From positions 1-64,000 of the forward strand of contig NZ_SACK01000006.1 of NCBI RefSeq assembly GCF_004005815.1: a stretch of DNA of 64,000 nt, in the 5' to 3' direction. Source of the stretch: Mucilaginibacter limnophilus. GTDB taxonomy: Bacteria; Bacteroidota; Bacteroidia; Sphingobacteriales; Sphingobacteriaceae. How positions within the stretch are numbered: the first letter of the stretch is position 1; every line of letters begins with the position of its first letter. A program made the position numbers and the translations under genes. The notes beneath the pieces were generated by a model, which was given only the letters and a program-made list of their open reading frames with translations, had not been told where the DNA came from and ran no database searches. This document shows, one piece after another, positions 33,758 to 41,450 of the stretch.

Positions 33758-36580
33758 TTAGCGCATAATTATTAATCCCGGCGTGTTTTTTTGCTCGCCA
33801 ACACGAGTGATCTTGTAGATAAGCCTGACATAAAAATAACGTCTTATTGTATTGCTCTCGGTATTGATAAGCTGTCCGGTTGGTGTTTGCTGCCATTGTA
33901 CACCGGCGTTTTGATTAAGCAGATCGAATGCGTTTACTGATAGCGTCAGGTTTTGTTTTGGAAGTAAATACCGCTCAATACCGGCGTTCCATATATAAAA
34001 TGAAGTATTAGCAGACGTTTCCTGGCTACGGTAAAGCCTTTGGGTAACATCGCTGTAAATACGCCAGTTTTTACCCGGCTTAACGCCTGCCTTTAATGTG
34101 TTGTAAAAGCTAAAGTAGCGTTGGTCGGCAGTGTGCTGGTATGAGTTGGTTGCTTTGTTGTATGATGAATATGTACGCAAATCGATGTTAAAGTTATCAC
34201 GGTCAAAGCTTCCACCTACACCTAAAGAAGGAGAGAAGCGCAGCACGGCATTTTGGTTTCCGTTGATGATATTTACGTTCCGGTTAACGCCGCCGTTAAG
34301 ATTAAGGCTGTAGCGCAGGCCTTTTATTTTTGTAGGCTTGCCGTAATTGGCACCAAACCATGAACTGAAGTTACCGTCGGTATTTATAGGTCTTGATGTG
34401 GTGATACCGTTTGTATCTACGCTGCTTTCAGTTGAAAAGCCATTCCATGTAGGGTTAAAGCTGCCATAAAAACTGATGTAGGTATTGTTCTTCATATCGA
34501 AGAAGTTGTAACTAAGTGAAGTATTTAACGACCGCGACATAACCAGGTCAGGGTTTCCCTGCCTGATGTATAATGGATTGGTATTATTGAAAACCGGCTG
34601 CAGATCTGTTGCTGATGGCAGATTAACATCAGTGCCTACGTTAAAATAAATATTATGTCCGTTCTTTTTACGGTATGAAAAGCTGGCGTTTGGCACCAGC
34701 GCGAAAGCATCACGTTTAACAGAGTTATACTGGCCATTGCTTGTAAAATCTCCTGAAAGACCAAGAGCTGCAACGGCCATGTTGATGTTTATGTTAAAGC
34801 GCTCGCTGTTTTTCGCTATGCCGGCGGTTGTAGTGTAACGCCAATTGCGGTTATCAATATCACCTGATAATAAAGAATTTATCAGCTCATATTTTCCGGT
34901 AACGCCATTGTAATCATAGGTAACCTGGTCAGACAATTGCTTACGGTAATCCATGCCTTGACTAAGCGTTAAATCTATCTTTTTAGCTTTACTTAGTGGC
35001 CGTATATATGACAATGTACTGTTGATAAATGTAGCATTGGCGCCTTGTGAAGCCTGTTGGTTCTGATTGTTTCCCAGTCCGCTAAAATACACTGCCTTGT
35101 AAATGTTAGTATAGTCGTAATCGGTTGAGGAGTAATTGCCGTTGGTAAACCAGTTTATTGAGCCGTTTCCACCGGTAAATTTTCGGTTGATACCTAATGA
35201 GCCGCCATACGAAGGCGAAAAAGTGTTCCCGGTTAAAAACTGATCAATGGTATTTACCGCGGTATCGGTAGATAATCGTGACGTGCCTGAGCCAGACGTT
35301 GATTCATTTTTGCGGTAATTAAGTGAAAAGTTAGGCTTAAACCTAATGTTTGTAAGCGTATCGGGCTTATAATCGAAATTAAAGTTAAACCGGTAGGTAT
35401 TGTTACTGTTGTTACCACGTGAAAACTGGGATGTGAACAGGTCATTTGGCGAATCCTCGATATTGGTATTTTGTATAAGTTTGTTTGATGATATCAAACC
35501 CAACGCACTGACATTGAATTTAAACTGTTCTTTTTTGCCCAGAATGTCTGAGTAGTTGAGGCCCACATTATGGTTATTGATCAATCCATTATCAACCCCG
35601 CTGAAAGTACCATTTATATTAGCACGGCCACTGCTGTTTATCGATATAAAGTTACCACCGCCACCGCTCGAGAAGGCATCCCACACGTTGCCACCGGTAA
35701 AAGCGTTTAGGTCTTCATAGGTAAAGCCAACTTCGTTTACGTTATTGGTTAATGATATCAGCGCTATCTGTTTTTTATTGTCGAAACGGTTAAGGTTAAA
35801 CTGGCCGAGGTAACGCTCGTCAGTACCGCCGGTTGTGGTGATGTTGCCGAACCAGCCTTTCTTTTTATCGTCTTTCAGCGTGACGTTTATCACCTTATCT
35901 CGCTGACCATCATCAATACCGGTGTTTTTGGTCTTTTCAGTTTTGTCGTCAATGAGCTGTACTTTTTTTATCGCGTCAGCAGGCAGATTTTTCGTAACCG
36001 CTTTCGGGTCGCCGCCAAAAAACTCCCGGCCATCAACCAATATTTTTTTAACGTCCTTGCCACCAGCTTTTATCTTACCGTCGGCATCAACATCAACACC
36101 GGGTAGTTTCTTCAGCAAGCCCTCAACGTTATCATTTGGCTGAGTTTTAAACGAACCTGCGTTATATTCAACAGTATCTTTCTTTATTGAGATTGGCGCC
36201 GCTTCAGCGGTTACGTTAACTTCTTTTAGTTCTTTTACATTGGTCTCCATTTTCATGGTACCAAGGTCGGCAACAGGCGCTTCCTTGCTTAGCGTTACAT
36301 ATTTAATCAGGCTTGTTAAGCCCATTTGCGCGATAATAATCTTATAACGACCTACCTTAAGCGAATTGCTCAATTCAAAAGTGCCATCATTACCTGTAAC
36401 AGTATTCCCGGCTATGGTTGAGTCGGCAGCGTTAAACAAGGCTACAGTAGCATAATCAATGGCTTTGCCGGCAGTGTCGGTTACCCGGCCTTTTATTAAT
36501 AGTTTTTGTTTCTGTGCATGCGCGGAGGTAAAAGCAGTTAATGCAATTACAACAGTGATAAGGCGTATCATCAATTTCAT
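33758..36580 (-). CDS. Outer membrane beta-barrel receptor with carboxypeptidase-regulatory domain
   Basis: This 940-residue TonB-dependent-receptor-like protein has a signal peptide (MKLMIRLITVVIALTAFTSAHAQ). A CarboxypepD_reg domain follows (LLIKGRVTDTAGKAIDYATVALF... FELSNSLKVGRYKIIIAQMG), then a plug-like region (about 120-215, with EGLLKKLPGVDVDADGKIKAGGKDVKKILVDGREFFGG), and then the barrel of the OMP_b-brl_3 type. Such proteins import or export ligands that cannot be read from sequence. A 10-bp palindrome covers its promoter (36582-36608). It lies upstream of feoAB on the same strand but with an 65-base gap holding the feo promoter. Confidence 0.9.
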   Translation of the reverse strand: MKLMIRLITVVIALTAFTSAHAQKQKLLIKGRVTDTAGKAIDYATVALFNAADSTIAGNTVTGNDGTFELSNSLKVGRYKIIIAQMGLTSLIKYVTLSKEAPVADLGTMKMETNVKELKEVNVTAEAAPISIKKDTVEYNAGSFKTQPNDNVEGLLKKLPGVDVDADGKIKAGGKDVKKILVDGREFFGGDPKAVTKNLPADAIKKVQLIDDKTEKTKNTGIDDGQRDKVINVTLKDDKKKGWFGNITTTGGTDERYLGQFNLNRFDNKKQIALISLTNNVNEVGFTYEDLNAFTGGNVWDAFSSGGGGNFISINSSGRANINGTFSGVDNGLINNHNVGLNYSDILGKKEQFKFNVSALGLISSNKLIQNTNIEDSPNDLFTSQFSRGNNSNNTYRFNFNFDYKPDTLTNIRFKPNFSLNYRKNESTSGSGTSRLSTDTAVNTIDQFLTGNTFSPSYGGSLGINRKFTGGNGSINWFTNGNYSSTDYDYTNIYKAVYFSGLGNNQNQQASQGANATFINSTLSYIRPLSKAKKIDLTLSQGMDYRKQLSDQVTYDYNGVTGKYELINSLLSGDIDNRNWRYTTTAGIAKNSERFNININMAVAALGLSGDFTSNGQYNSVKRDAFALVPNASFSYRKKNGHNIYFNVGTDVNLPSATDLQPVFNNTNPLYIRQGNPDLVMSRSLNTSLSYNFFDMKNNTYISFYGSFNPTWNGFSTESSVDTNGITTSRPINTDGNFSSWFGANYGKPTKIKGLRYSLNLNGGVNRNVNIINGNQNAVLRFSPSLGVGGSFDRDNFNIDLRTYSSYNKATNSYQHTADQRYFSFYNTLKAGVKPGKNWRIYSDVTQRLYRSQETSANTSFYIWNAGIERYLLPKQNLTLSVNAFDLLNQNAGVQWQQTPTGQLINTESNTIRRYFYVRLIYKITRVGEQKNTPGLIIMR

Positions 36581-36581
36581 A

Positions 36582-36608
36582 ATATTTGTGAGGTTATGTC
36601 ACAAATAT
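36582..36608 (-). promoter_or_regulatory. Palindrome over the -7 element of the receptor gene
   Basis: ATATTTGTGA-N7-TCACAAATAT is a perfect 10-bp inverted repeat ending 2 bases before the ATG. Read on the minus strand, TATATTTG (36602-36609), a full -7 element, lies in one arm. A protein dimer bound here would cover the core promoter and the start site. The TGTGA-N7-TCACA core recalls a CRP/FNR-type site with one extra base. Confidence 0.7.
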
Positions 36609-36675
36609 AAACTAAGAATTTAGTTTGAAAAATTGATTAACACTTTTTAACAAAATTGGTACAAAGCAGCAGCGA

Positions 36676-38565
36676 TTATACCGCTACTGCCAGTTGTTCG
36701 CCTTCTTCTGCTACCAGCGGGTTAATATTTTCGTCATCCTTTTCAACCCGAAGGTTTTGTACAATGTGCTGCTGGCGTGCAGGGGTGTTCTTACCCATAA
36801 AGTATTCCAATAGTCCTTTAATGTTGGCGTCTTTCAATATCACGGGATCGAGGCGCATATCCTTACCTATAAACAACCCGAATTCTTCCGGGGATATTTC
36901 ACCTAAACCTTTAAAGCGGGTGATTTCGGGTTTGTTACCAAGTTTGGCAATAGCGTTGCGACGTTCTTCATCGCTGTAGCAATATATGGTTTCCTTTTTA
37001 TTACGAACCCTAAACAATGGTGTTTGCAGTATGGAAACATGTCCAGCTTTTACCAGGTCTGGAAAGAATTGCAGGAAGAAAGTCATCAGCAGCAGGCGGA
37101 TGTGCATACCGTCAACGTCGGCATCGGTAGCTATTACGATGTTGTTGTAACGCAGTCCGTCCAAGCCGTCTTCAATGTTTAACGCATGCTGAAGAAGGTT
37201 AAACTCCTCGTTCTCATAAACAACTTTCTTGGTTAGTCCGAAACAGTTAAGCGGTTTACCTTTCAAACTGAATACAGCTTGGGTAAGCACATCACGCGAT
37301 TTCGTTATTGACCCACTGGCAGAGTCACCCTCGGTGATGAATAGAGTGGTATCCTGCTTGCGTTCGTGGTTATCGTCAAAATGCAGTTTGCAATCACGAA
37401 GTTTGCGGTTGTGTAATGATGCTTTTTTTGCGCGCTCATTTGCCAGTTTTTTTATACCGGCAATATCCTTACGCTCACGCTCCGACTGCATAATGCGCTT
37501 TAATAAAGCATCAGCCGTTGCAGGGTTTTTATGCAGATAATTATCGAGCTCTTTTTTTACAAAATCATTTACAAAACCACGTACTGATGGGCCATCGGGG
37601 CCAACATTTAATGAACCCAGCTTGGTTTTGGTTTGTGATTCGAAAACCGGCTCCTGAACTTTTATTGAAATAGCGCCAACTATTGACGCGCGTATATCGG
37701 ATGCATCAAACTCTTTTTTATAAAACTCACGAATGGTTTTTACCACCGCTTCGCGGAAGGCAGCCTGGTGCGTACCACCCTGGGTAGTGTTCTGTCCGTT
37801 TACAAACGAGTAATATTCCTCGCCGTATTGCTGGCCATGCGTCATGGCAATTTCTATATCTTCACCTTTGAGGTGGATGATAGGGTAGCGGATAGTTTCG
37901 GCATCGGTATTGCGTGAAAGTAAGTCATACAAACCACGTTCTGAGAAATATTTTTGACCATTGAAGTTGACAGTAAGACCTGAGTTAAGGAACACATAGT
38001 TCCATATCATATTATCAACAAACTCGGGTATAAAGCGGTAATGGCGGAAAATGCTGTCGTCGGGAATAAAGTTTATAGCGGTACCGTTGCGCTGCGTCGT
38101 TTCTTTTTCAGGCTCGTCTCGCACCAATTCCCCTTTGGCAAATTCAGCAATTTTGGTACGGCCATCGCGGTATGATTGTACGGTGAATGAGGTTGATAAA
38201 GCGTTCACCGCTTTGGTACCCACACCGTTCAAACCAACCGATTTTTGAAAAGCCTTGCTGTCATATTTACCGCCGGTATTGATTTTTGATACGCAATCAA
38301 TCACTTTTCCCAGCGGAATACCACGGCCATAATCGCGCACGGCTACTTTATGCTCACTTATGTTTATTTCAATAGTGCGCCCGCTGCCCATTACAAACTC
38401 GTCGATAGAGTTATCCACTATCTCTTTCAGCAGTACGTAAATACCGTCGTCATGCGCCGAGCCGTCGCCCAGTTTACCAATGTACATGCCCGGACGCAGG
38501 CGTATATGTTCTTTCCAGTCGAGCGACCGGATACTATCTTCACTATAATTTGGAGTTTCTGCCAT
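36676..38565 (-). CDS. parE: Type IIA topoisomerase, topoisomerase IV subunit B
   Basis: The protein has 629 residues. A GHKL ATPase domain ([46 protein letters not shown]) leads to the transducer, then the TOPRIM domain with EGDSASG and [16 protein letters not shown], and the C-terminal tail. The length and the [24 protein letters not shown] segment fit the ParE branch of Bacteroidota and not GyrB. The ParC partner is not in the window. The leader carries a TATTTTTG element and a palindrome (38587-38602). Confidence 0.93.
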   Translation of the reverse strand: MAETPNYSEDSIRSLDWKEHIRLRPGMYIGKLGDGSAHDDGIYVLLKEIVDNSIDEFVMGSGRTIEINISEHKVAVRDYGRGIPLGKVIDCVSKINTGGKYDSKAFQKSVGLNGVGTKAVNALSTSFTVQSYRDGRTKIAEFAKGELVRDEPEKETTQRNGTAINFIPDDSIFRHYRFIPEFVDNMIWNYVFLNSGLTVNFNGQKYFSERGLYDLLSRNTDAETIRYPIIHLKGEDIEIAMTHGQQYGEEYYSFVNGQNTTQGGTHQAAFREAVVKTIREFYKKEFDASDIRASIVGAISIKVQEPVFESQTKTKLGSLNVGPDGPSVRGFVNDFVKKELDNYLHKNPATADALLKRIMQSERERKDIAGIKKLANERAKKASLHNRKLRDCKLHFDDNHERKQDTTLFITEGDSASGSITKSRDVLTQAVFSLKGKPLNCFGLTKKVVYENEEFNLLQHALNIEDGLDGLRYNNIVIATDADVDGMHIRLLLMTFFLQFFPDLVKAGHVSILQTPLFRVRNKKETIYCYSDEERRNAIAKLGNKPEITRFKGLGEISPEEFGLFIGKDMRLDPVILKDANIKGLLEYFMGKNTPARQQHIVQNLRVEKDDENINPLVAEEGEQLAVAV

Positions 38566-38586
38566 ATCAATAAAAATCAGCTAATA

Positions 38587-38615
38587 TGAGGTGTTTACCT
38601 CAACTAACAAAAATA
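38587..38615 (-). promoter_or_regulatory. -7 element and palindrome upstream of parE
   Basis: On the minus strand TATTTTTG (38608-38615) is followed after 5 bases by TGAGGT-AAAC-ACCTCA (38587-38602), a perfect 6-bp dyad where transcription should start. It could be an operator or a 5' mRNA hairpin. Confidence 0.5.
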
Positions 38616-38640
38616 ACAATTTGAAATTATAGCCGCCCGC

Positions 38641-39297
38641 TTAATCTGTCAACTTATCAACATCAGCAGGTTCGGGCTTGAACTTAATGCTGCTTCCCGC
38701 CCGCTCGACATTCTTGTAAAATTCGGGCCCCTTTTGGTTGGTAAAGCATACCATCATAACGGTTCCGGTATGATATTTTTGCAAAGTAACAAGCAAAGCA
38801 TACTGGTAATGCCTGGTTTCCGGCATATCAATCAAATTAAGCATATATGAACGGCCGGCATCGGCATTATAACGGCTTAATACGTTTGGCGGCAGCGTAC
38901 GGGGAAAGACATCGCTGCCATCAGTAAACGCTGCAGCCTGTGCTTTGCCAAGTTCAGCATATACTGAATCGGGATTTGCTACCCGTGATTTAACATTCAA
39001 AAAAACACGCTCGTAACTTGCCCAGTTCTCTTTTTGCGAACGTACCATATACCACACTTCGAATCCTTTTCCGGCTATCTCCATGGCGTAATCAAAGGTG
39101 AAATCCTCGTTATCCAAAGCCGGAATCTCATTAAAACCTTTCGGCGTAGTAAAGGTGACATTAGCCTTAGCCGCTAACAGTTTAAACTTGTTGTATTGAG
39201 TAGTAACAGGGATAGGCTTCGACCTTGGCTGTGCAGAAACCTGTGTAAAGGCAAGCGCAAACAAAACAAGCAATAAGGGGGTTAATTGCCGGGGCAT
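38641..39297 (-). CDS. Secreted protein of unknown function
   Basis: The protein has 218 residues from the ATG at 39297 (a start at 39315 would add six residues before the signal peptide). The signal peptide is MPRQLTPLLLVLFALAFTQVSAQ. The mature domain is alpha/beta with VTFTTPKGFNEIP, FEVWYMVRSQKENWASYERVF and LLVTLQKYHTGTVMMVCFTNQ. It resembles secreted proteins with a PsbP/Mog1-like layout, but no family is assigned. It is a single gene, with an intergenic inverted repeat upstream. Confidence 0.7.
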   Translation of the reverse strand: MPRQLTPLLLVLFALAFTQVSAQPRSKPIPVTTQYNKFKLLAAKANVTFTTPKGFNEIPALDNEDFTFDYAMEIAGKGFEVWYMVRSQKENWASYERVFLNVKSRVANPDSVYAELGKAQAAAFTDGSDVFPRTLPPNVLSRYNADAGRSYMLNLIDMPETRHYQYALLVTLQKYHTGTVMMVCFTNQKGPEFYKNVERAGSSIKFKPEPADVDKLTD

Positions 39298-39404
39298 TGG
39301 TTTAAATATAATCACAGGTTACAATCCGAATTTAGGCTAAACAATCATCATATCAAAATTTGATATGAATTTAAAACTATAGCGTTTAAGTAATTGATGA
39401 GTAA

Positions 39405-39474
39405 AATTAAGAGTTAAGAATCAAGAATTAAGATGTTTCATCGTATACTTTATCTTGATTCCTGACTCTTAATT
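39405..39474. repeat. Intergenic inverted repeat, AAGAATTAAGA type
   Basis: Two 22-base arms (39405-39426 and 39453-39474) match at 20 of 22 positions across a 26-base centre. The region lies between ftcD and the secreted-protein gene, both on the minus strand, and could form a long AT-rich hairpin. It is of the same style as the arms around the IVP gene but with different words. Confidence 0.8.
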
Positions 39475-39481
39475 CTTGCAT

Positions 39482-40468
39482 CTACATTAAAAGGTATTCA
39501 ATAACCCGCTGTTTCGAATCAAACGGACCAAGACTATCAAGGCCTAATTCTTTCACAGCTGTTTCTACCAGTTCATCCTCTGCGGCATCAGCCAATAGAC
39601 CCTGCTTTTGCTTGAAATATATCCCTGCTTCAAGTAAGCAGGTAAGCGGTATAAGTCCGATAAGTTCACTTCCTGTTACTTCAGTGCCATGTAAAACGGC
39701 CTGACGGGCAACTTCTTCAAAAACTACATGCACCGGAGTTTCCTCGATATTGGTAAGATTCATTGATATTTGGGCCGCATTGTATTCATCCATGTACCAG
39801 CCTATGGCTTTTACATTTTTCAATATTCCGGGAATGTCTTTATACCCGCTTTCACGTACGGTATAAGCAATCTTTTTCGCCAACGGAACCGATTTGGTAT
39901 CGAGCGTAATGTTATACGCTACCAGGTAATTGCGCGCGCCTATAACCGTTGCACCACTTTTTGCATTCATTTCTGCCGGGCCAAAATCAGGCTGCCAGCC
40001 GGGTCGTTTCATCTTGTCAAAAAAGCCTTCATACTCCCCCGAACGTATGATGGATAAATTGCTTCGGCTTTTATCCGGCTGCGAATACTCATATAAATAA
40101 ACCGGTATGCCAAGTTCGTTACCCACACGTTCGGCCAGGCGGTTAGCATATGTTACCACTTCGTGCATGGTGATACCTTTTACCGGTACCAGCGGACAAA
40201 CGTCTGTAGCACCCATGCGAGGATGCTCGCCTTTTTGCGTACGCATATCAATCAGTTCGCCGGCAGTTTTTATTGCCTGAAAAGCTGCCTCAATTACGCC
40301 TTCAGGCTCACCGGCGAATGTGATCACTGTGCGATTGGCGTCTCTCCCAGGATCAACGTTTAGCAATTTAACGTTATTAACACTGCTTATGCTGTTGGCA
40401 ATGGCAGCAATTACATCCGCATTAATGCCTTCACTAAAGTTTGGTACACATTCAATAATTCGGTTCAT
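39482..40468 (-). CDS. ftcD: Glutamate formimidoyltransferase
   Basis: This 328-residue enzyme of histidine breakdown moves the formimino group from formiminoglutamate to tetrahydrofolate. The N-terminus IIECVPNFSEGIN holds the family signature, and the catalytic His lies in RMGATDVCPLVPV's upstream EHPRMGATD (about residues 83-91). Only the transferase domain is present; the cyclodeaminase domain of the mammalian bifunctional enzyme is absent, as in many bacteria. Other hut genes are not in the window. Confidence 0.95.
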   Translation of the reverse strand: MNRIIECVPNFSEGINADVIAAIANSISSVNNVKLLNVDPGRDANRTVITFAGEPEGVIEAAFQAIKTAGELIDMRTQKGEHPRMGATDVCPLVPVKGITMHEVVTYANRLAERVGNELGIPVYLYEYSQPDKSRSNLSIIRSGEYEGFFDKMKRPGWQPDFGPAEMNAKSGATVIGARNYLVAYNITLDTKSVPLAKKIAYTVRESGYKDIPGILKNVKAIGWYMDEYNAAQISMNLTNIEETPVHVVFEEVARQAVLHGTEVTGSELIGLIPLTCLLEAGIYFKQKQGLLADAAEDELVETAVKELGLDSLGPFDSKQRVIEYLLM

Positions 40469-40548
40469 AGATGCGGTGAAGGTAGGCAGAGACGATACTA
40501 AAATGCAAATAAAATTAGCATTTAGTATTTAACATTTGGCTAAATAGT

Positions 40549-40556
40549 TAACTTTG
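40549..40556 (+). promoter_or_regulatory. -7 element of pdeM
   Basis: TAACTTTG matches TAnnTTTG and ends 7 bases before the pdeM ATG at 40564, which predicts a leaderless or nearly leaderless transcript. Confidence 0.5.
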
Positions 40557-40563
40557 TGTCCCT

Positions 40564-41229
40564 ATGACGATTTGTGCGGGATTAGCATTTAATTTTTTAG
40601 AACAAGACCTTTTATTACTTCCTCAAAAAGCCATTTTCTGGCAGCAGGAAAAAACCTTAATTGCCGGTGATGTGCATCTGGGCAAGGTAGGACATTTCCG
40701 AAAGTCGGGTATAGCCGTTCCGCGGGACATGGAACAGAATGATCTGGCAATATTGTCAGACCTGATTGATGAGTATCAGCCGAAAAAGATCATTTTCTTA
40801 GGTGATCTTTTTCATAGCGATATGAACGCCGACTGGGACTGGTTTGCCATGTGGCGCGAGCGGCACAAAAAAATCGAAATGGTTCTGATCCGCGGCAACC
40901 ATGATATTATTCACGACAGCCATTACCTCGAATTGAATTTTCAATTACATGAAGAATTGCTTGTAGGGCCGTTTTTAATGCTGCATCATCCTTTAACCCC
41001 GGCCAAGCTTAAGCAGGTTGAAGGATATGTTTTATGCGGGCATATCCACCCGGGAGTGGAAATGGTAGGCCGCGGCCGTCAGCGCATTACGCTGCCATGT
41101 TTTGCCTTCGGCGCTAAGCAATGCATATTGCCTTCATTTGGCAGGTTTACGGGTAAGGTGGCCATCCGCAATCAAAAAACCGACAGGATATTTGGGGTAC
41201 TAAAGGATAAAGTTATCGCATTAGCGTAA
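40564..41229 (+). CDS. pdeM: Ligase-associated DNA damage response endonuclease PdeM
   Basis: This 221-residue metallophosphoesterase has the core motifs GDVHLGK, GDLFHS, RGNHD and CGHIHPG in the right order, and the family-typical RKSGIAVPRDMEQND insertion. PdeM belongs to a DNA-repair set that in other genomes includes an ATP-dependent ligase (LigD-like), an Lhr-type helicase and an exonuclease. None of these is adjacent here, so the gene stands apart from its usual cluster. A repeat-rich stretch follows. Confidence 0.92.
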   Translation: MTICAGLAFNFLEQDLLLLPQKAIFWQQEKTLIAGDVHLGKVGHFRKSGIAVPRDMEQNDLAILSDLIDEYQPKKIIFLGDLFHSDMNADWDWFAMWRERHKKIEMVLIRGNHDIIHDSHYLELNFQLHEELLVGPFLMLHHPLTPAKLKQVEGYVLCGHIHPGVEMVGRGRQRITLPCFAFGAKQCILPSFGRFTGKVAIRNQKTDRIFGVLKDKVIALA

Positions 41230-41400
41230 GGAACTCACTCAAACCCTCTCCAAAGGAGAGGTTTAATGTACACTTACAACGAAAGTTCCCCTCTTGAGAG
41301 GGGTTGCACAATGTAGTTTATAGCACCAACATTAACGGGGTGTGTTATATACAAGTAAAGTTTATTAACACACCCCTGCCCCTCTTAAGAGGGGAGTCAT
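41230..41400. repeat. Cluster of CCCCTCTT-AAGAGGGG hairpin repeats
   Basis: Three hairpins are packed between pdeM and the convergent receptor gene: AAACCCTCTCC/AGGAGAGGTTT (41241-41264), CCCCTCTTGAGAGGGG (41288-41303) and CCCCTCTTAAGAGGGG (41379-41394). GGGGTGTGTTA (41337-41347) is inverted as TTAACACACCCC just before the last one. They are typical passive intergenic repeats of this family, with no gene inside. Confidence 0.85.
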
Positions 41401-41402
41401 AT

Positions 41403-41442
41403 AAAAAGAGAAACGCCTGCTAATGCAGGCGTTTCTCTTTTT
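41403..41442. terminator. Bidirectional terminator between pdeM and the receptor gene
   Basis: A perfect 18-bp stem (41403-41420 with 41425-41442) around TAAT starts with AAAAA and ends with TTTTT, so it works in both directions. It mainly ends the minus-strand receptor gene at 41451. Confidence 0.93.
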
Positions 41443-41450
41443 AATATTTC

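Noticed and set aside
36582..36608. Rho-independent terminator
   Set aside because: The stem is AT-rich, has no T run in the right place and overlaps a promoter element at a gene start.
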